Shown here one piece after another: positions 34,701-45,477 of a stretch of 64,000 nucleotides of DNA (positions are counted from its first letter, which is position 1; every line of letters starts with the position of its first letter). The stretch covers positions 21,445,202 through 21,509,201 of the forward strand of contig OX422183.1 in assembly GCA_949130485.1 (NCBI GenBank), in the 5' to 3' direction. The DNA is from Agelas oroides (taxonomy: Eukaryota; Porifera; Demospongiae; Agelasida; Agelasidae). The position numbers and the translations under genes were made by a program. The notes beneath the pieces were generated by a model. It was not told the DNA's origin, ran no database searches, and was given only the letters and a program-made list of their open reading frames with translations.

Positions 34701-36237
34701 GAGTAAGCATTCCTTGACTGCTTGCTTGTGATGCAAATGGGTAAATGTGAGCTACCTAAACACACACATGCTGAGTTGAGCTTCCGGGGTTATATCTGCT
34801 ATGAATAATGTTATAATCTAACAAAATGGTGTATAGCGCCAAGCATATAAGGGTGGGGGTACCTGAAAATCGCTAACTAGTTTGAGTTCTTTGTTTGAGA
34901 ACGATAACTAGTGAGTGCAATACCCGGTGATTTATGGTTGCTGTTCTTTTGCGTTTGAATGGTTGTAATAGCTTTAGCCATTGTCATGCTATGGAAAATA
35001 AGGGAAAGAAGAAGAACAAGTCAGAAGATAGACAATTTGCACGTTTTAGTGACTTGCCAGTCTGGTACTTTATAGCCTTGTTCCCAGGCGTGGAGGAGGG
35101 GGAGGAGAAAGAGTGCCTGGTACCGCTCTAAACACAGATTTGGTTGTTTTTGATTAATTGCAGAGTGGTTACCCTGGTTGCATGGTTTACACATTAATTG
35201 TATAAGACAACCAGTTTCCTTGTTGGTTCTCCTCTTTTCCTCGCTCTGGAATAAGGGAAGGAGGAGGAAACAACAAGGAAAGTGCCACTCTAGTTTTTAG
35301 CCTCTGATATCAAAAGAACGGTATCTTCCTGGTTCGTCTATACTCCAGTTTCGTCTACCGCCGTTTTGTCTACTCCAATTTCGTCTACTGATGTTTCGTC
35401 TACTCAATTCTTCAAGTCAAAATTTATTTTTAGTTTAATTTGAATATGACAGACAAACAATTGCTGCTTGAATACAGAATAATGACCGAGTATTAAGACC
35501 TAAATCCTACCCAATAGCTAAGTGCAGTTACGTATTCTTCTAATGAGTACTCATTGTTGGTAGACTTTCTCTTTAGTTCTGTATGCCTTCCTTGTTGGTG
35601 CAAGTACTCCTCCAGCTTCCAGCTGCCTGAAAGTCACTTCTGTTGCACTTCTTTTATATCCACCACTCAGAAAAGATCAAACAACCCATGGTAGCTTTAC
35701 GGATCAGAGTGATGTACTTTAATTGACTGTACTATGAAAGAACACTTCAGAAGCTAGTTTTCCCTTTGTTATTTAACCCCTGACCGTAACAAGCAATACG
35801 AAGAGGATCTACAAAGATTAAAGCACTAAAAAATTGAGTAGACGAAACATCAGTAGACGAAATTGGAGTAGATGAAATGGCAGTAGACGAAACTGGAGTA
35901 GACGAACCAGATATAAATCAAAAGAACCTGTGCAACCAGGGTAACCACTCTGTGGTTAAAACAACCAATCTGTTTTTACAGTGACGTACGTACACTGTTT
36001 GCGCATACGCGTAATTATAGCAAAGGCCACATGGTAGAATTTAATACATTGCCAGAAATGCAACGACACGGACTTCGCACTCTTTGGAAACATCCGTTAC
36101 ATTTCCGTTACACGTACTTCATGTTTTACTACGGGAGCCTATGGCGGTTCAAACTCTAACTTAAGTAACGAGCTTACCTTGTCCGTAAATGTGTTGTTAA
36201 CGATATATTCACCTTCTGCTATCTCTCTACTAGCCAT
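31740..36237 (-). CDS. Kinase / coiled-coil / Kelch protein with one in-frame stop
   Basis: Two exons are inferred: 36237-36178 (20 codons, MASREIAEGEYIVNNTFTDK, GTAAGC donor) and 34112-31740, after a TTATTCACAG acceptor, joined in phase 0. Spliced residues about 40-300 are a protein kinase of TKL-like type. It has a glycine loop GTGSYGAVYK, a lysine in AGKIIH, HRDLSSNN, DFGMAK, TLAYMSPEA and SFSFGVL; the catalytic residues are present. A long charged coiled coil follows (EREKKQLLKQQEERDEQIQD and repeats). The C-terminus has Kelch blades (TAIGGWLSG, VLVVAGG, LLAVGGR, LMVVGGE). A TAG at 32241-32243 interrupts the Kelch part in the same frame, where a Tyr codon would fit the GG-Y-G pattern. If real, it removes about half of the propeller. 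The protein presumably phosphorylates Ser/Thr in the cytoplasm; partners are unknown. Confidence 0.85.
34265..34430. mobile_element. Short inverted-repeat element in the kinase intron
   Basis: CACAAAAAGGTTTTCTGAACG with AAAACAAGTGCAT faces its inverse at 34370-34405, ending in a GTGACTTGTTCCTGTTG and T-run tail like the one at 16284-16310. It is a smaller relative of 15609-16320. Confidence 0.75.
35128..35980. mobile_element. Inverted-repeat element containing GTAGACGAAA repeats
   Basis: The ends of about 50 bp are inverted and include GTGGTTACCCTGGTTGCA and its inverse. Inside, 35329-35407 and 35833-35911 are a second inverted pair, each made of four to five GTAGACGAAA units spaced 16-18 bp apart. 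No ORF of note is present. A related motif, GTAGGCGAAATGAG, is repeated at 53605-53665. Confidence 0.8.
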
Positions 36238-36828
36238 GTTGGATACAAAGAGAAATGTCTGGTAGGAATCGACTTACTGAAAATGGTGGATGGTACTTTA
36301 GCAATGCTTTCCACCAAACTTGAGCTATATAAACGGTCCAGTTGCTCATGGAAGCACTCTATAATTACTGATATGGCTCATGGAGGCCTTTGACTAATCT
36401 ATAAACGCAGACATTTCGAGCATGTCATTTGTGCACTTTTAATGTGGCCGCCATTTTTTTCGGGGTCATCCCTACTACATGCTACTACTGCATACAGTAC
36501 GCCACGATACTTGTATATAATGTTTATCAGTGCGCTGGACTAGCTAGCTATATCCACCCCCTTTTACCTTTTGGTTTAGTGGAGGTAGTAGCTTGGCACA
36601 ATTCTGACACAAGAAAAGGAGGAACAAATACTGGACAACGTCACATGGGAGCAGGATAGCCTCGTTCCCAGGCCCCGCCCAGCTTTCCGTAGCTTTTCCG
36701 TAATGAAAGCTGGGCGGGGGCTAGGAACCAGCAGCTGTGGAACGAAATATATTCACAGCTATGGCTTCCCGGCACACTATGTTGCCACAAATGCATTATT
36801 GCGGCAGGTTACTACGACCACAAGTATA

Positions 36829-37345
36829 GGGTTTCATGAGGCAGCTGCAGCTGTCTGATCATGAGTGCAAATAGCTAGAAAAATTGAGCCGAACTGACCA
36901 GTTTATTGTGTCTGTGGATACTCAAATGCATGTATAGCTGCACTCAGAACTCTCAAGGTCAGCAGCCTCACGTGAGTGAGACTTCCGATCACAAAATTAG
37001 TGAGATTTGACTCTGCCAAACATCCATACTAAAACTACCATGAATCAAGTAGCACTCATTGGGTTTCATGAGGCAGCTGCAGCTGTCTGATCATGAGTGC
37101 AAATAGCCTCCATTTTTTGTGTGCGCCGGGGACGAGGCTAGAGTGCAAATAGTTAGAAAAATTGAGCCAAACCAGTTTATTGTGTCTGTGGATACTGTTA
37201 ATTTGCCGTGAGGTACAAATCCATGGATAGTTGCACTCAGAACTGTCAGCAGCCTCACTTGAGTGAGACTTCCGATCACAAAATGAGTGCTAAAATGATC
37301 ATGAATCAAGTAGCGCTCATTGTCACTGTCAAATTCATTGCCAGT
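36829..37345. repeat. Tandem duplication of about 232 bp, one copy with an insertion
   Basis: Units beginning GGGTTTCATGAGGCAGCTGC start at 36829 and 37060. Both run through TTATTGTGTCTGTGGATAC and CTTCCGATCACAAAAT. The second carries the 37-bp foldback element 37104-37140 and its 9-bp target duplication. Confidence 0.85.
37104..37140. mobile_element. Foldback element of the TAGCCTC family, 37 bp, with empty site nearby
   Basis: It runs TAGCCTCC to GACGAGGCTA. The flanks are identical GAGTGCAAA 9-mers (37095-37103 and 37141-37149). The first unit of the surrounding tandem repeat has a single GAGTGCAAATAGCTAG at the equivalent place (about 36864-36879), which is the uninterrupted site. Confidence 0.9.
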
Positions 37346-37794
37346 CTTGAGAGAGACAAACACACCTTCTCAATTTTTAGCCAGGAGAACTGGGGAGGAG
37401 ACTGTGCTTTCAACAAGGCATGGGTGTAGCTATCCACTGTTGTGGGCCTATGAATGATGGGGAACAACTAGAGACCGTCTTAGACATGAAAGGTCTGTCA
37501 AAGTTGCATAGATTGAGGATGTGACACAATTGCCCATAGCTATATCTTAGCAACCCAACTATCCATGCTAATTAAAACTGTATGTTCAGTAGCTACTATT
37601 TTCCCTGACATAAATTTTCCCATCCCACATATCATGAGCTCTCATTCATAGCTAGATGCAATAAAAACCGTATAAAGCAACCATCTCTCTATATTCAATA
37701 TAGCTACATAGCTAGCTAGTTTATTTCACACAGTAAAGCTACTAGCTAGGTGCACCTCTGTATATAAGGGACCTGTATCAACAACCACCTCTCT

Positions 37795-38015
37795 ATAAGC
37801 CAGGGGGAAGCTGGTCCTAGTTTGGAAGGACCAGGCAACACTTACTTTTACCCGGTATATGGTCAGAAAGTTAGTATTGCATGGACTCAGCATCAGCTAG
37901 GGATCGAAGCTCTGACAACCATATATACTCCAACAGAATGGGTTCTGTGACATTACAGTCACATGCACGCCATGCAACCTCATGATGTCCCAGGAATTAC
38001 AGTTGTGTAAATGTC
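37795..38015 (+). pseudogene. Methyltransferase fragment, right arm
   Basis: The plus strand carries degraded pieces: CCAGGGGGAAGCTGGT (PGGKLV), a GGACCAGGCAACACTTACTTTTA stretch matching the GNTYFY region, TGACAACCATA...CAACAGAATGGGTT (TTVLQQNGF) and CCCAGGAATTACAGTT (PGITV). It is the counterpart of the fragment at 20880-21178 but lacks the inserted element. No open frame remains. Confidence 0.75.
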
Positions 38016-38492
38016 AAGTTCCACCCAAATTTGCTATTGCCAAAAGTAACTTACACTCCATGAAAATGACATTGTCTAGCTTTTTGCTTACTCTCAAGAA
38101 CATTTTTTTTTTATTCTCAGGAACAAAAATTTAGCACTGAAGTACATGTTATTTTTTATGCAGTTTGACATGTAAAGCAAAGTCAGGGTTCAGGGGTCAT
38201 ATTAAGATAAGATCTGGCACAGTCCCGTGTGGAAGTGTTGAAGCCTTGTAATTGTTAGTACAAATTGGTCAGTGTTGGATAATGAATCTCATAACATCAC
38301 TTTGAGCGGTACAATTCAAGTATACTTGTTACGACCCTACTCTGCGGTCGCTCCACGCTTCTGGAGCTAGCCCAAGGAATTGGACTTGTGACACCAGACC
38401 CCTTCTCGCGTGAGCTGGGTGGGGTCTGGGCACGAGACTAGGTACAAACCTTAGGCATGGGAGCTCCACCCAGTACCAGGGGGAAGAAAGGG

Positions 38493-38555
38493 TAGTCTCG
38501 TGCTCAGCCTGTGCGTGGCTCCCAGCGAGAAACATGGGGCCTGGGGATGAGACTA
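38493..38555. mobile_element. Foldback element of the TAGTCTC family, 63 bp
   Basis: It starts TAGTCTCGTGCTCAG and ends GGGGATGAGACTA. The flanks AAGAAAGGG and AAGAAAGAG match at eight of nine positions. A further related but incomplete structure ends at about 38441. Confidence 0.8.
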
Positions 38556-38859
38556 AAGAAAGAGGGAGGAGAAGAATTGCTCTAAACTCCACTGGTCATT
38601 CATGTCTTTGGGAGGTGCAGAAGTGTTTTGAATGTGATTGAGGGTATAGGTGGTGAGTTTGGGTGAGGTTGTGGTAGTGCACGTGGTGGAGGGTGAAGTA
38701 GTAGTGGAGGAGGGCATGGGTGGAGGGGGAGGGTGTGAATGTGCAGGTGGGGGGCTGCAGCTGAGAATTTGTGACAGAGTGAGTAAGCAGCAATTATCAC
38801 CCAGTCTACTTAATGAAAGATTTTGACAAGTCATGCAGTCTACGAGTTATCTCCATCAG

Positions 38860-40340
38860 GTAGGAGGAATCTCCTGATGTAATCAGAGTCTCCTGGGCTG
38901 TCAATAATCACTGGTGGAATGGACTACTGGAATGGACTACTGGACTGATCTTTAAAATTAATCATTTTTATACTCTCTCTCTAACAAGATTCAATTACCT
39001 GTAGAACTGCATTTCATCAGGAATGGTATATCAGTGGCGGATCTAGAAATTTAGAAAGGGGGTTCGTTCACCGGCGCGCGAAGCGCGCCGGAAATTTTTC
39101 GCTTGCCACGCCCACTTTCGGTCACGTGAACGCATTTATAAATATAGCTGGAAGGCCGAACCGAGGGGTCCGTCACAAAAGAAATCTCGTACACTGTCCG
39201 ACAGTGTTGTTTTAGTTAACTATATAACTAAATACATTTTAGCATGGCCTTTTTTGCTAAGCTGGGAACTATAACTAAAATACCCGAGAACATACAAGAA
39301 GAAACGTGTCGGCAGAAATCCAAACTGAAATCCAGAAATCCACTCTGAATCCGAAATCCACGTGAAATCCAGTGGATTTCGAAATCTCGTACGCCGAGGC
39401 GCGCCGTGGCGGACCCTCGGGCCGAACTGAATATCTCGAAGCAACTCTAGGCCTAGTCAAACGTCTGGAGATCAGTAAGGAACTGATACGTGAATGTGTA
39501 ACTGTGCCTGGTGTTGTTGCTGCATGCCACTGCTGCATAATCATTTGATGGACTCGTGCAGTTATGTATACGCAAAATACATTACTAGCCGCCAAAGGGG
39601 GGTGCATTTGCACCCCCCTTACGGCCTTACCCCCCCTAAATCCGCCACTGTATATACATACCTGCATTCTATCAGGAATGGTACATACCTGGCTGCACAG
39701 ACACATTTTAAATTAGATAGTAAAAGGATGATGTAATGCTATGCATGGGCTGTTTCCTCCGAAGTGTTAAAAGAAGAAGCAGCCTAGGATAGTAGGACAC
39801 AACTCTGGTCTGATTCTGGGAATCAGAGACCACATTTTGCAGTGATACAGTCTGTGTGGTAGCTGCCTACATGCTTATCACTCAATGTATTGTGAACGTA
39901 TTGTGAAGCATACTTGGCTATGGTACCTACCAGCGTGATCAAGCATGCTCAGTCTCCTCAAGCAGGAGCTGAGCTACTATCGAGTGAAGCTGAATTTGCA
40001 GCTTTATGTGCTACTGTCTCAAGTGAGACTCTAATCCATACCTGCAGTACAGATGCTGAACTCACATTAGTCTGCATCACACTTTGTCACCCAACTACCT
40101 ACTCAACAATTAAGCCCAAGAAAAGAAAAGGCAACAAGAGAAACACACTAGGCTGTAGTCTTGTGCCCCTTAACTAGGCTGGCAGGAGGCCATGCATAAT
40201 CAGAGGAAATCTCGTTAGAGGGCACTAAAATGATTTTTAGTGCAAAAAAGGTCAGTCCAGTACTCCATTCCCATAGTCCATTCCACTAGTCCAGTCCAGT
40301 GATTATTGACGGCCAATCTCCTGATGTGATTAGAGTCAGG
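38860..40340. mobile_element. Inverted-repeat element with a nested insertion
   Basis: The ends around 38870-38960 and 40245-40340 are inverted copies: GTCAATAATCACTGG, GGAATGGACTA and TACTGGACTGA on the left, the inverse on the right. The element at 39032-39650 lies inside it. Its remaining interior holds no recognisable gene. Confidence 0.65.
39032..39650. mobile_element. 5-bp-duplication element with CAGTGGCGGAT ends
   Basis: It begins CAGTGGCGGATCTAG and ends AAATCCGCCACTG. The flanking 5-mers are TATAT on both sides (39027-39031 and 39651-39655). A G-rich segment near the left end faces a C-rich segment near the right end. An inner hairpin, GGCGCGCGAAGCGCGCC, lies at about 39073-39089. 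An AGTGTTGTTTTAGTTAA piece near 39206 suggests a nested ACTAAAA-type element. Confidence 0.85.
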
Positions 40341-40895
40341 TATATTATGTGTGACACCATTAAAAGCTAGTTGCATGCAGGTGATCATGATGTGCGATGC
40401 CAGGCCTTAGCACCAATTTCGGCTCTGTGACAGCTATTCCCTTCAGCTCAGTCGCTTGTCATTCGCGACTACATTATTGTCCATGCATGTCTGGATAGTC
40501 CATCTTCTTTGCAACCATAAACAACACTCCCTTCTCTCCTCCACCCTTCAGTGGCCCCACTTTTTACTCCTGCAACTATAGAGTTGTGGTCTTGATTCAC
40601 ATTCTTTAGTTAGGTAATAATATATGAGTAAGAGAATAGAATGGTACTGATGTATTAAGAGTGGAATATTGTTCCTCAGATCAGCTGAATGTGGTAATCG
40701 TGAAGTTCAAGCAACAATTGATTGTTTAACAGCAAATACATGAAATCTGCACCACATGCAAGAAACCTATTCAATATGGCACTTCCGCTTCATGAAACCA
40801 GAGGTCAAACCAGAGGTCAAACCAGAGGTCAAACCAGAGGTCATGAACATCGTTTGGACTCGCTACCATGCATGGGTTCCCTGTGAACCGCGCCG
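40341..40895. other. Non-coding region before methyltransferase copy 2
   Basis: No exon was found. A 12-bp unit, CCAGAGGTCAAA, is repeated about four times at 40798-40845. Confidence 0.5.
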
Positions 40896-40985
40896 TATTC
40901 TCGCCCCTCTGATTTTCGCCCGGGAGGCATGCACAGGTGACGACAGTTAACGCTGCACGGTATGTTATAGCTGACTCGGGGAGTT
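40890..40985 (+). promoter_or_regulatory. Conserved upstream block of methyltransferase copy 2
   Basis: It matches 18155-18243 in inverse orientation up to the ATG, including CTGATTTTCGCCCG, GAGGCAT, AGGTGACGACAG and CGGGGAGTT before the start codon. Retention in both arms suggests a shared core promoter. Confidence 0.55.
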
Positions 40986-41783
40986 ATGGCATCCCATCAA
41001 GAGTACGAATTGTTCGATCCTTGGAAGTACGTAAAACAGGACTACTCGACAGTTGATGCATTCCACCGTCATTCGTTGCAACTTTTGCACGAATTTTACA
41101 AAACGTATGGATCACCTCCTGCTGGTTTGAAAGTTCTGGAGTTTGGCACTGGCCCAATTATCATCTACGAAATCAGTACGTCGTTGTATGCCTCTGAAAT
41201 AGTGCTCTCCGAATATACTGAGAAAAACAGGAAAGCGCTTCAGAAGTGGTTAGATGGCGATCCCAATGGTCCAAACTGGAGTCCCTTCTTTGAGTATGTT
41301 GTTCAGGAGCTGGAGGGAAAGAGCAAAGAACAAGTTGCGTTGAGAGAGGAGAAGTTACGCCAGGTTGTCAAAGCAGTCATCCCTTGTGACATCCACAAAG
41401 ATACCCCAGTTGAACCAGCCTACCACGGCCCATATGACGTGGTATTTACCTGTCAGTGCTTGGAGTGTGCATGCAGTTCTTTGCAGGAGTTTTCAGGAGC
41501 TGTGTCCAAGTTGGGCAAATTAGTAAAACCAGGGGGGAAGCTGGTGATCGTAACCACGGATGGAGCTGGAGACACTTTCTTTTATATGGCTGGAGATGAG
41601 AAATATTTTGGAATCAGCATCAGGGAAGAAACTATGACAACCATACTGCAACAGGAGGGCTTTTATGACATTACTATCAAAAGCCAACATCGTGATGCCC
41701 CAGGAATTACAGTTGAGAATGATCCACCCGAAGACGGTAATTGGCAAACTAAATTTTTTTTCATCGCCACTAAGATAAAGTAA
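40986..41783 (+). CDS. NNMT/PNMT-family SAM-dependent methyltransferase, copy 2
   Basis: The gene is intronless and encodes 265 residues. It shares all family motifs with copy 1: VLEFGTGPIIIYEIS, ALQKWLDGDP, YDVVFTCQCLECAC, KPGGKLVIVTTDGAGD, SIREETMTTILQQEGF. About 22 of the first 254 residues differ; examples are DAPKWT versus NGPNWS and YMVGDENFFG versus YMAGDEKYFG. The last residues (FFFIATKIK) are encoded in a T-rich stretch and are unrelated to copy 1, so the ancestral 3' end was altered in at least one copy. The surrounding inverted duplication shows that the copies arose together with their flanks and not by retroposition. As with copy 1, a small-molecule amine substrate is likely from the family but unproven. 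Confidence 0.93.
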   Translation: MASHQEYELFDPWKYVKQDYSTVDAFHRHSLQLLHEFYKTYGSPPAGLKVLEFGTGPIIIYEISTSLYASEIVLSEYTEKNRKALQKWLDGDPNGPNWSPFFEYVVQELEGKSKEQVALREEKLRQVVKAVIPCDIHKDTPVEPAYHGPYDVVFTCQCLECACSSLQEFSGAVSKLGKLVKPGGKLVIVTTDGAGDTFFYMAGDEKYFGISIREETMTTILQQEGFYDITIKSQHRDAPGITVENDPPEDGNWQTKFFFIATKIK

Positions 41784-44700
41784 CTACCCTCCATGCAAAC
41801 CCCTTTGTTTACTCTTTTCCTTCAGAAACTGTTGGTTTTATGCATTGATGTAAATTTTTATCCAATGTAACTGAGCATACATATACATTTTTTTATATAG
41901 TATACACTCTAGTAGCTGTATATAGCTAATAGGAAACATTTGCCATTGGTCAATGTTGCCTGATCTGGTTGTAGTACAAGCCACTGAAGCCAGTGTGAGC
42001 CATTGGAAGCCCTCTATAGTGGACACCATTGGGAACTAAGATTTTGTCCCTTATATAGCAAGGTGTCCCTAACCCAGGGGCTTCTGTTGAGCACAGCATG
42101 GCTACATTTTCAGAGCTTTCCCTTGCTGTACGCTGGTGGGAAAGGCTAAGCAGAGGCTAGTACTACGAGTAACAGCACTAATCTAATGTCAAAAGTAGTT
42201 AACTCCAGCAGCGATGGTGGACAATTTTGCAGAAAAGGTCAACGAGTGTCCACTAAATCGAGGTCATTAAGTATTGTTTGCGTACAATCACTATACGGAG
42301 TAGTGGGGTGTCCACTGTTCAGGGGTTGCTTAATTATTGAAGAGAACAGAAGGACAGTCGGGACTAGCTTTTGGAATTGTTCATTATATCGTGGGTGTCC
42401 GTTGTTGAGGGGTGTCAGTTAAGCAGGATTCCCCTGTCAGAGCATAAGCAATGGTATGAATTTCATGCTAAAGTAGGTATGATCTCACTTTTTACATGGC
42501 AGATTGCAAAAGTCTTGCAACAAGCACAGCTGACAGTGGAAAACCACAATTAATTTACTGTGCTTGAACCAAGAGGAAGGGCATGCTGAGGCGGGGAAAG
42601 ATAATCAGATTCATATGCAGTAAATCAATGTTGTTCAGCTTGCTTGTTGCAAGACTTTTCAATCTGCTGTACCAAAAAGGTTTGAATGTCATACCAATAA
42701 TGTGAGAGTATGATAAACATACCACAAACAGCATGTTTATCATCAAAAGCGTAGGAAGGTATTTGGTGTGGGGTGGGGGTGGGGTGGGGATGGGGGTGGG
42801 GGGGGTGGCATACGTCAGACCGTACATAGCGTAGTGTATAGTGTAACAAGGGAGATCTGGAGGAATACCCCCAGAAAAGTTTGTAATGAGATGGTTGGAG
42901 ATTGCTCTTTATTGAGCCTAAAATGCTTTTCTTGCAGTCCAATCTTGAAAAGCCAAATTCTTGATTGGCTATGCTTCCACTGATCGCAGATTCCACAAAA
43001 ATTAGCAAACACAGTAACTAGGGGTCGGTGGCTATATATAACTGTTGAGTGCATGTGGCACAGCAGACTATAATGCACATCAAAAATACATGACACCAAA
43101 AAGCAAGGAAATTCTATCAGCACCCACTTAGTTGGGGTATAAAGTCACTTCTATAATGCTTCTGTGCCTGGGGAGAGGAGCATTTACCATATCTGCATGT
43201 GTGGGGAAACAAAGACAGCTATATAAAATTGTAGTATTAGCTATATAATTAAGCAGGGAAAAAAAGAGAGTGCTTATTGAGCAGGAGAGTGGGTATGCTA
43301 TGGGGCAGAAACGGAAAAACAAAAATAAAGGGGAAAAAATGAGGAAGGACTAAGTGTACGTATCTCTGTGTGCAAGTATGTGGATGTACTGTACCTCTAT
43401 AATTCTTCACTTGGTTCTTGTTCTGTGCCTGTATGTGGGGGAATGTGTATATAGATGTGGAGGAGGAGGGATGGAGAGAAAATAAATGAGGAAGAAGACA
43501 AGGTGGGAATGATATCACAGTAGGAATCCCTCAGCCTGGTTTCCACTCAGCTGTGTGTATGAGGGAGGAGGGAGGCAAGAGAAGGGAAGAGCTACATAGG
43601 GTGTAGCTACTATGGGGCAGAAAGAAAAGAGGAGGTATACTATGAGACAGAACAAAGGGAGGAGGAGGTGAACTATGGGATAGAAAGAGGGGGGAGCATG
43701 TACTATGGGACCAGTGTTCTCAGTTTTTAGAGAGGTGTGGACCACTTGGTTTGTCTGCTGCACAGCTTGGTGATTCCATTGCACTGTTCTAGCCTAATTA
43801 TCTAGCCTGTACATGTGGATGCATGTGTGTTATGCATGTACTGTACCTAGCCTAATTATCTAGCCTGTACATGTGGATGCATGTGTGTTATGCATGTACT
43901 GTACCTCTAATTCTTCAATTGACTCTTCTTCCATGTCTGCATTTGGGACTGCGTGTGTGGAGGAGGAAGGGGGGGGGGGGGGGGATGGAGAGAAGATATA
44001 TGAAGAAGAAGGTACACTGTTAAGTGTTATGATGCCTGCTGCAAATATAACACTCCTGGAGTGTAATCGGAAATCGGGAAGGTATAAAACCCGGAATGGA
44101 ACTGGAAGTAATTGATGCGCAGTACAGACCTGGATGCTGGACATATGGTCAGAAATTACCGAGCAACTCATAAGCTAACGTGACCTATCGCTAAACCAAT
44201 AGCTGGCTATGCCCTACCTCAGCAGTTTCATATGCTTTATGTGGCTCTCTGCTGGTGCTTAAATTGTCTTTGTAGCTGTTACAGAATGTGAGAGTCTGTA
44301 CACATAAATAAACTGTTCTAATCACATTCTGAATAAGTCGAAACAAGCACTAGCACAAAGCCAAGTAAGCGAATGAAACATCATAGCTACTCGTAAGCTG
44401 AGCTACAGATATACCAGTAATACATCTTATGGCTGAGCCAACAGCTGTCCCAGTTTTCCAGATGTTAACATGCCAGCAGACATTCTCTGGTGGTGCTTGT
44501 TTCGTATTTGCGGTGAGTACAGAACGTGATACCATTCCTTTCCTACTCCAGGATGAGCCACAGATAAGTTTACCCTCCACAGCTGAGCCCAGAGACAGTT
44601 TCTCCCATAGTCAAAATGTAGTTACCATGGCAACCATCACAGCAGGTGTTACATTAGTATCACCATATATGGTAATGATGCTGTTACTGCTACACGCATC

Positions 44701-44943
44701 TTGTAGCAAACTAAACACTGCCATGTCACTGTGAAAAAAAATCTGTGTTGATTTAACCCATGATGGTTCATCTCAGTAGCATGCAGTTTGGCCTAATCCA
44801 GCCCCAGACCATGGCCCACCTCCCGGGTTTTGCCATGGTTTGGAGTTGTCTGTTCGAGGTTCTAATACACTGTAAGAACACTTGGGTTACTTCAACTACA
44901 TTTTCTAGGTCATTTCAGTTGCATCAGTGTGACTGTTATCCAA
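41784..44943. other. Repeat-rich part of the right arm, no gene recognised
   Basis: 41930-42010 is the inverse of 15528-15605. 42503-42535 faces 42631-42663 as an inverted repeat (AAGTCTTGCAACAAGC and its inverse). A 58-bp tandem duplication (AGCCTAATTATCTAGCCTGT) occupies 43791-43906. A purine-rich stretch runs about 43255-43700. 44600-44702 matches 15082-15210 in direct orientation. ORFs here show no domain features. Confidence 0.5.
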
Positions 44944-45477
44944 CAGGGCCGTAGGAACAGGTCCGGCAGGTCTGGCGGCCGCCGGACAAATATTTGGCCA
45001 ACCAACTCGCACAAAAATGTTGTATGAGCTTAGGCAGGTTGTTCAATTCTTGCTCCGAGAGTGCACTAGCAGGAATCTCGGAAGACAGCTGTCATGCACT
45101 CAAAAGATTTCTGGCTGGAGGCAAGCACGCTTTGTCACCTGAACAAAATCCCCGGTGAAGCGTAAGTTTGGGAAAACTCAGACTGTGAATTGCTCCCAAT
45201 AGATTGTGAATACACGTGCCATTTCGCCGGCGAAGACAATAAAGAATGCAGAAAGTAATGCCTCGTTCTCAAGCGTAACTGCTGCAAATGAATCGTTAGG
45301 ATTCAGCGACAACGGCTTCAAAACAATCTAACAAGTCATTTGAGAGCAGAACAATTTGCTAGCATTTTTTAGGAGTGGGGTACCAGGAGGGGAGGTAGGG
45401 CGTGCCCCAAAATATTATGCGCATGCTTTGCGCTGCAATACGGACGGACCATTTCAAATTTGCTTCCTATGGGCCTG
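44944..45477. mobile_element. 5-bp-duplication element with CAGGGCCGTAGGAAC end
   Basis: It begins CAGGGCCGTAGGAAC and ends TTCCTATGGGCCTG, imperfect inverted ends. The flanking 5-mers are both TCCAA (44939-44943 and 45478-45482). It is the fuller relative of 1708-2155. It contains no coding sequence that I can support. Confidence 0.85.

Noticed and set aside
36288-36330. Possible third copy of the methyltransferase 3' end (GGTACTTTAGCAATGCTTTCC resembling 17349-17372)
   Set aside because: The similarity covers only about 40 bp, with several mismatches, and no upstream coding sequence adjoins it.
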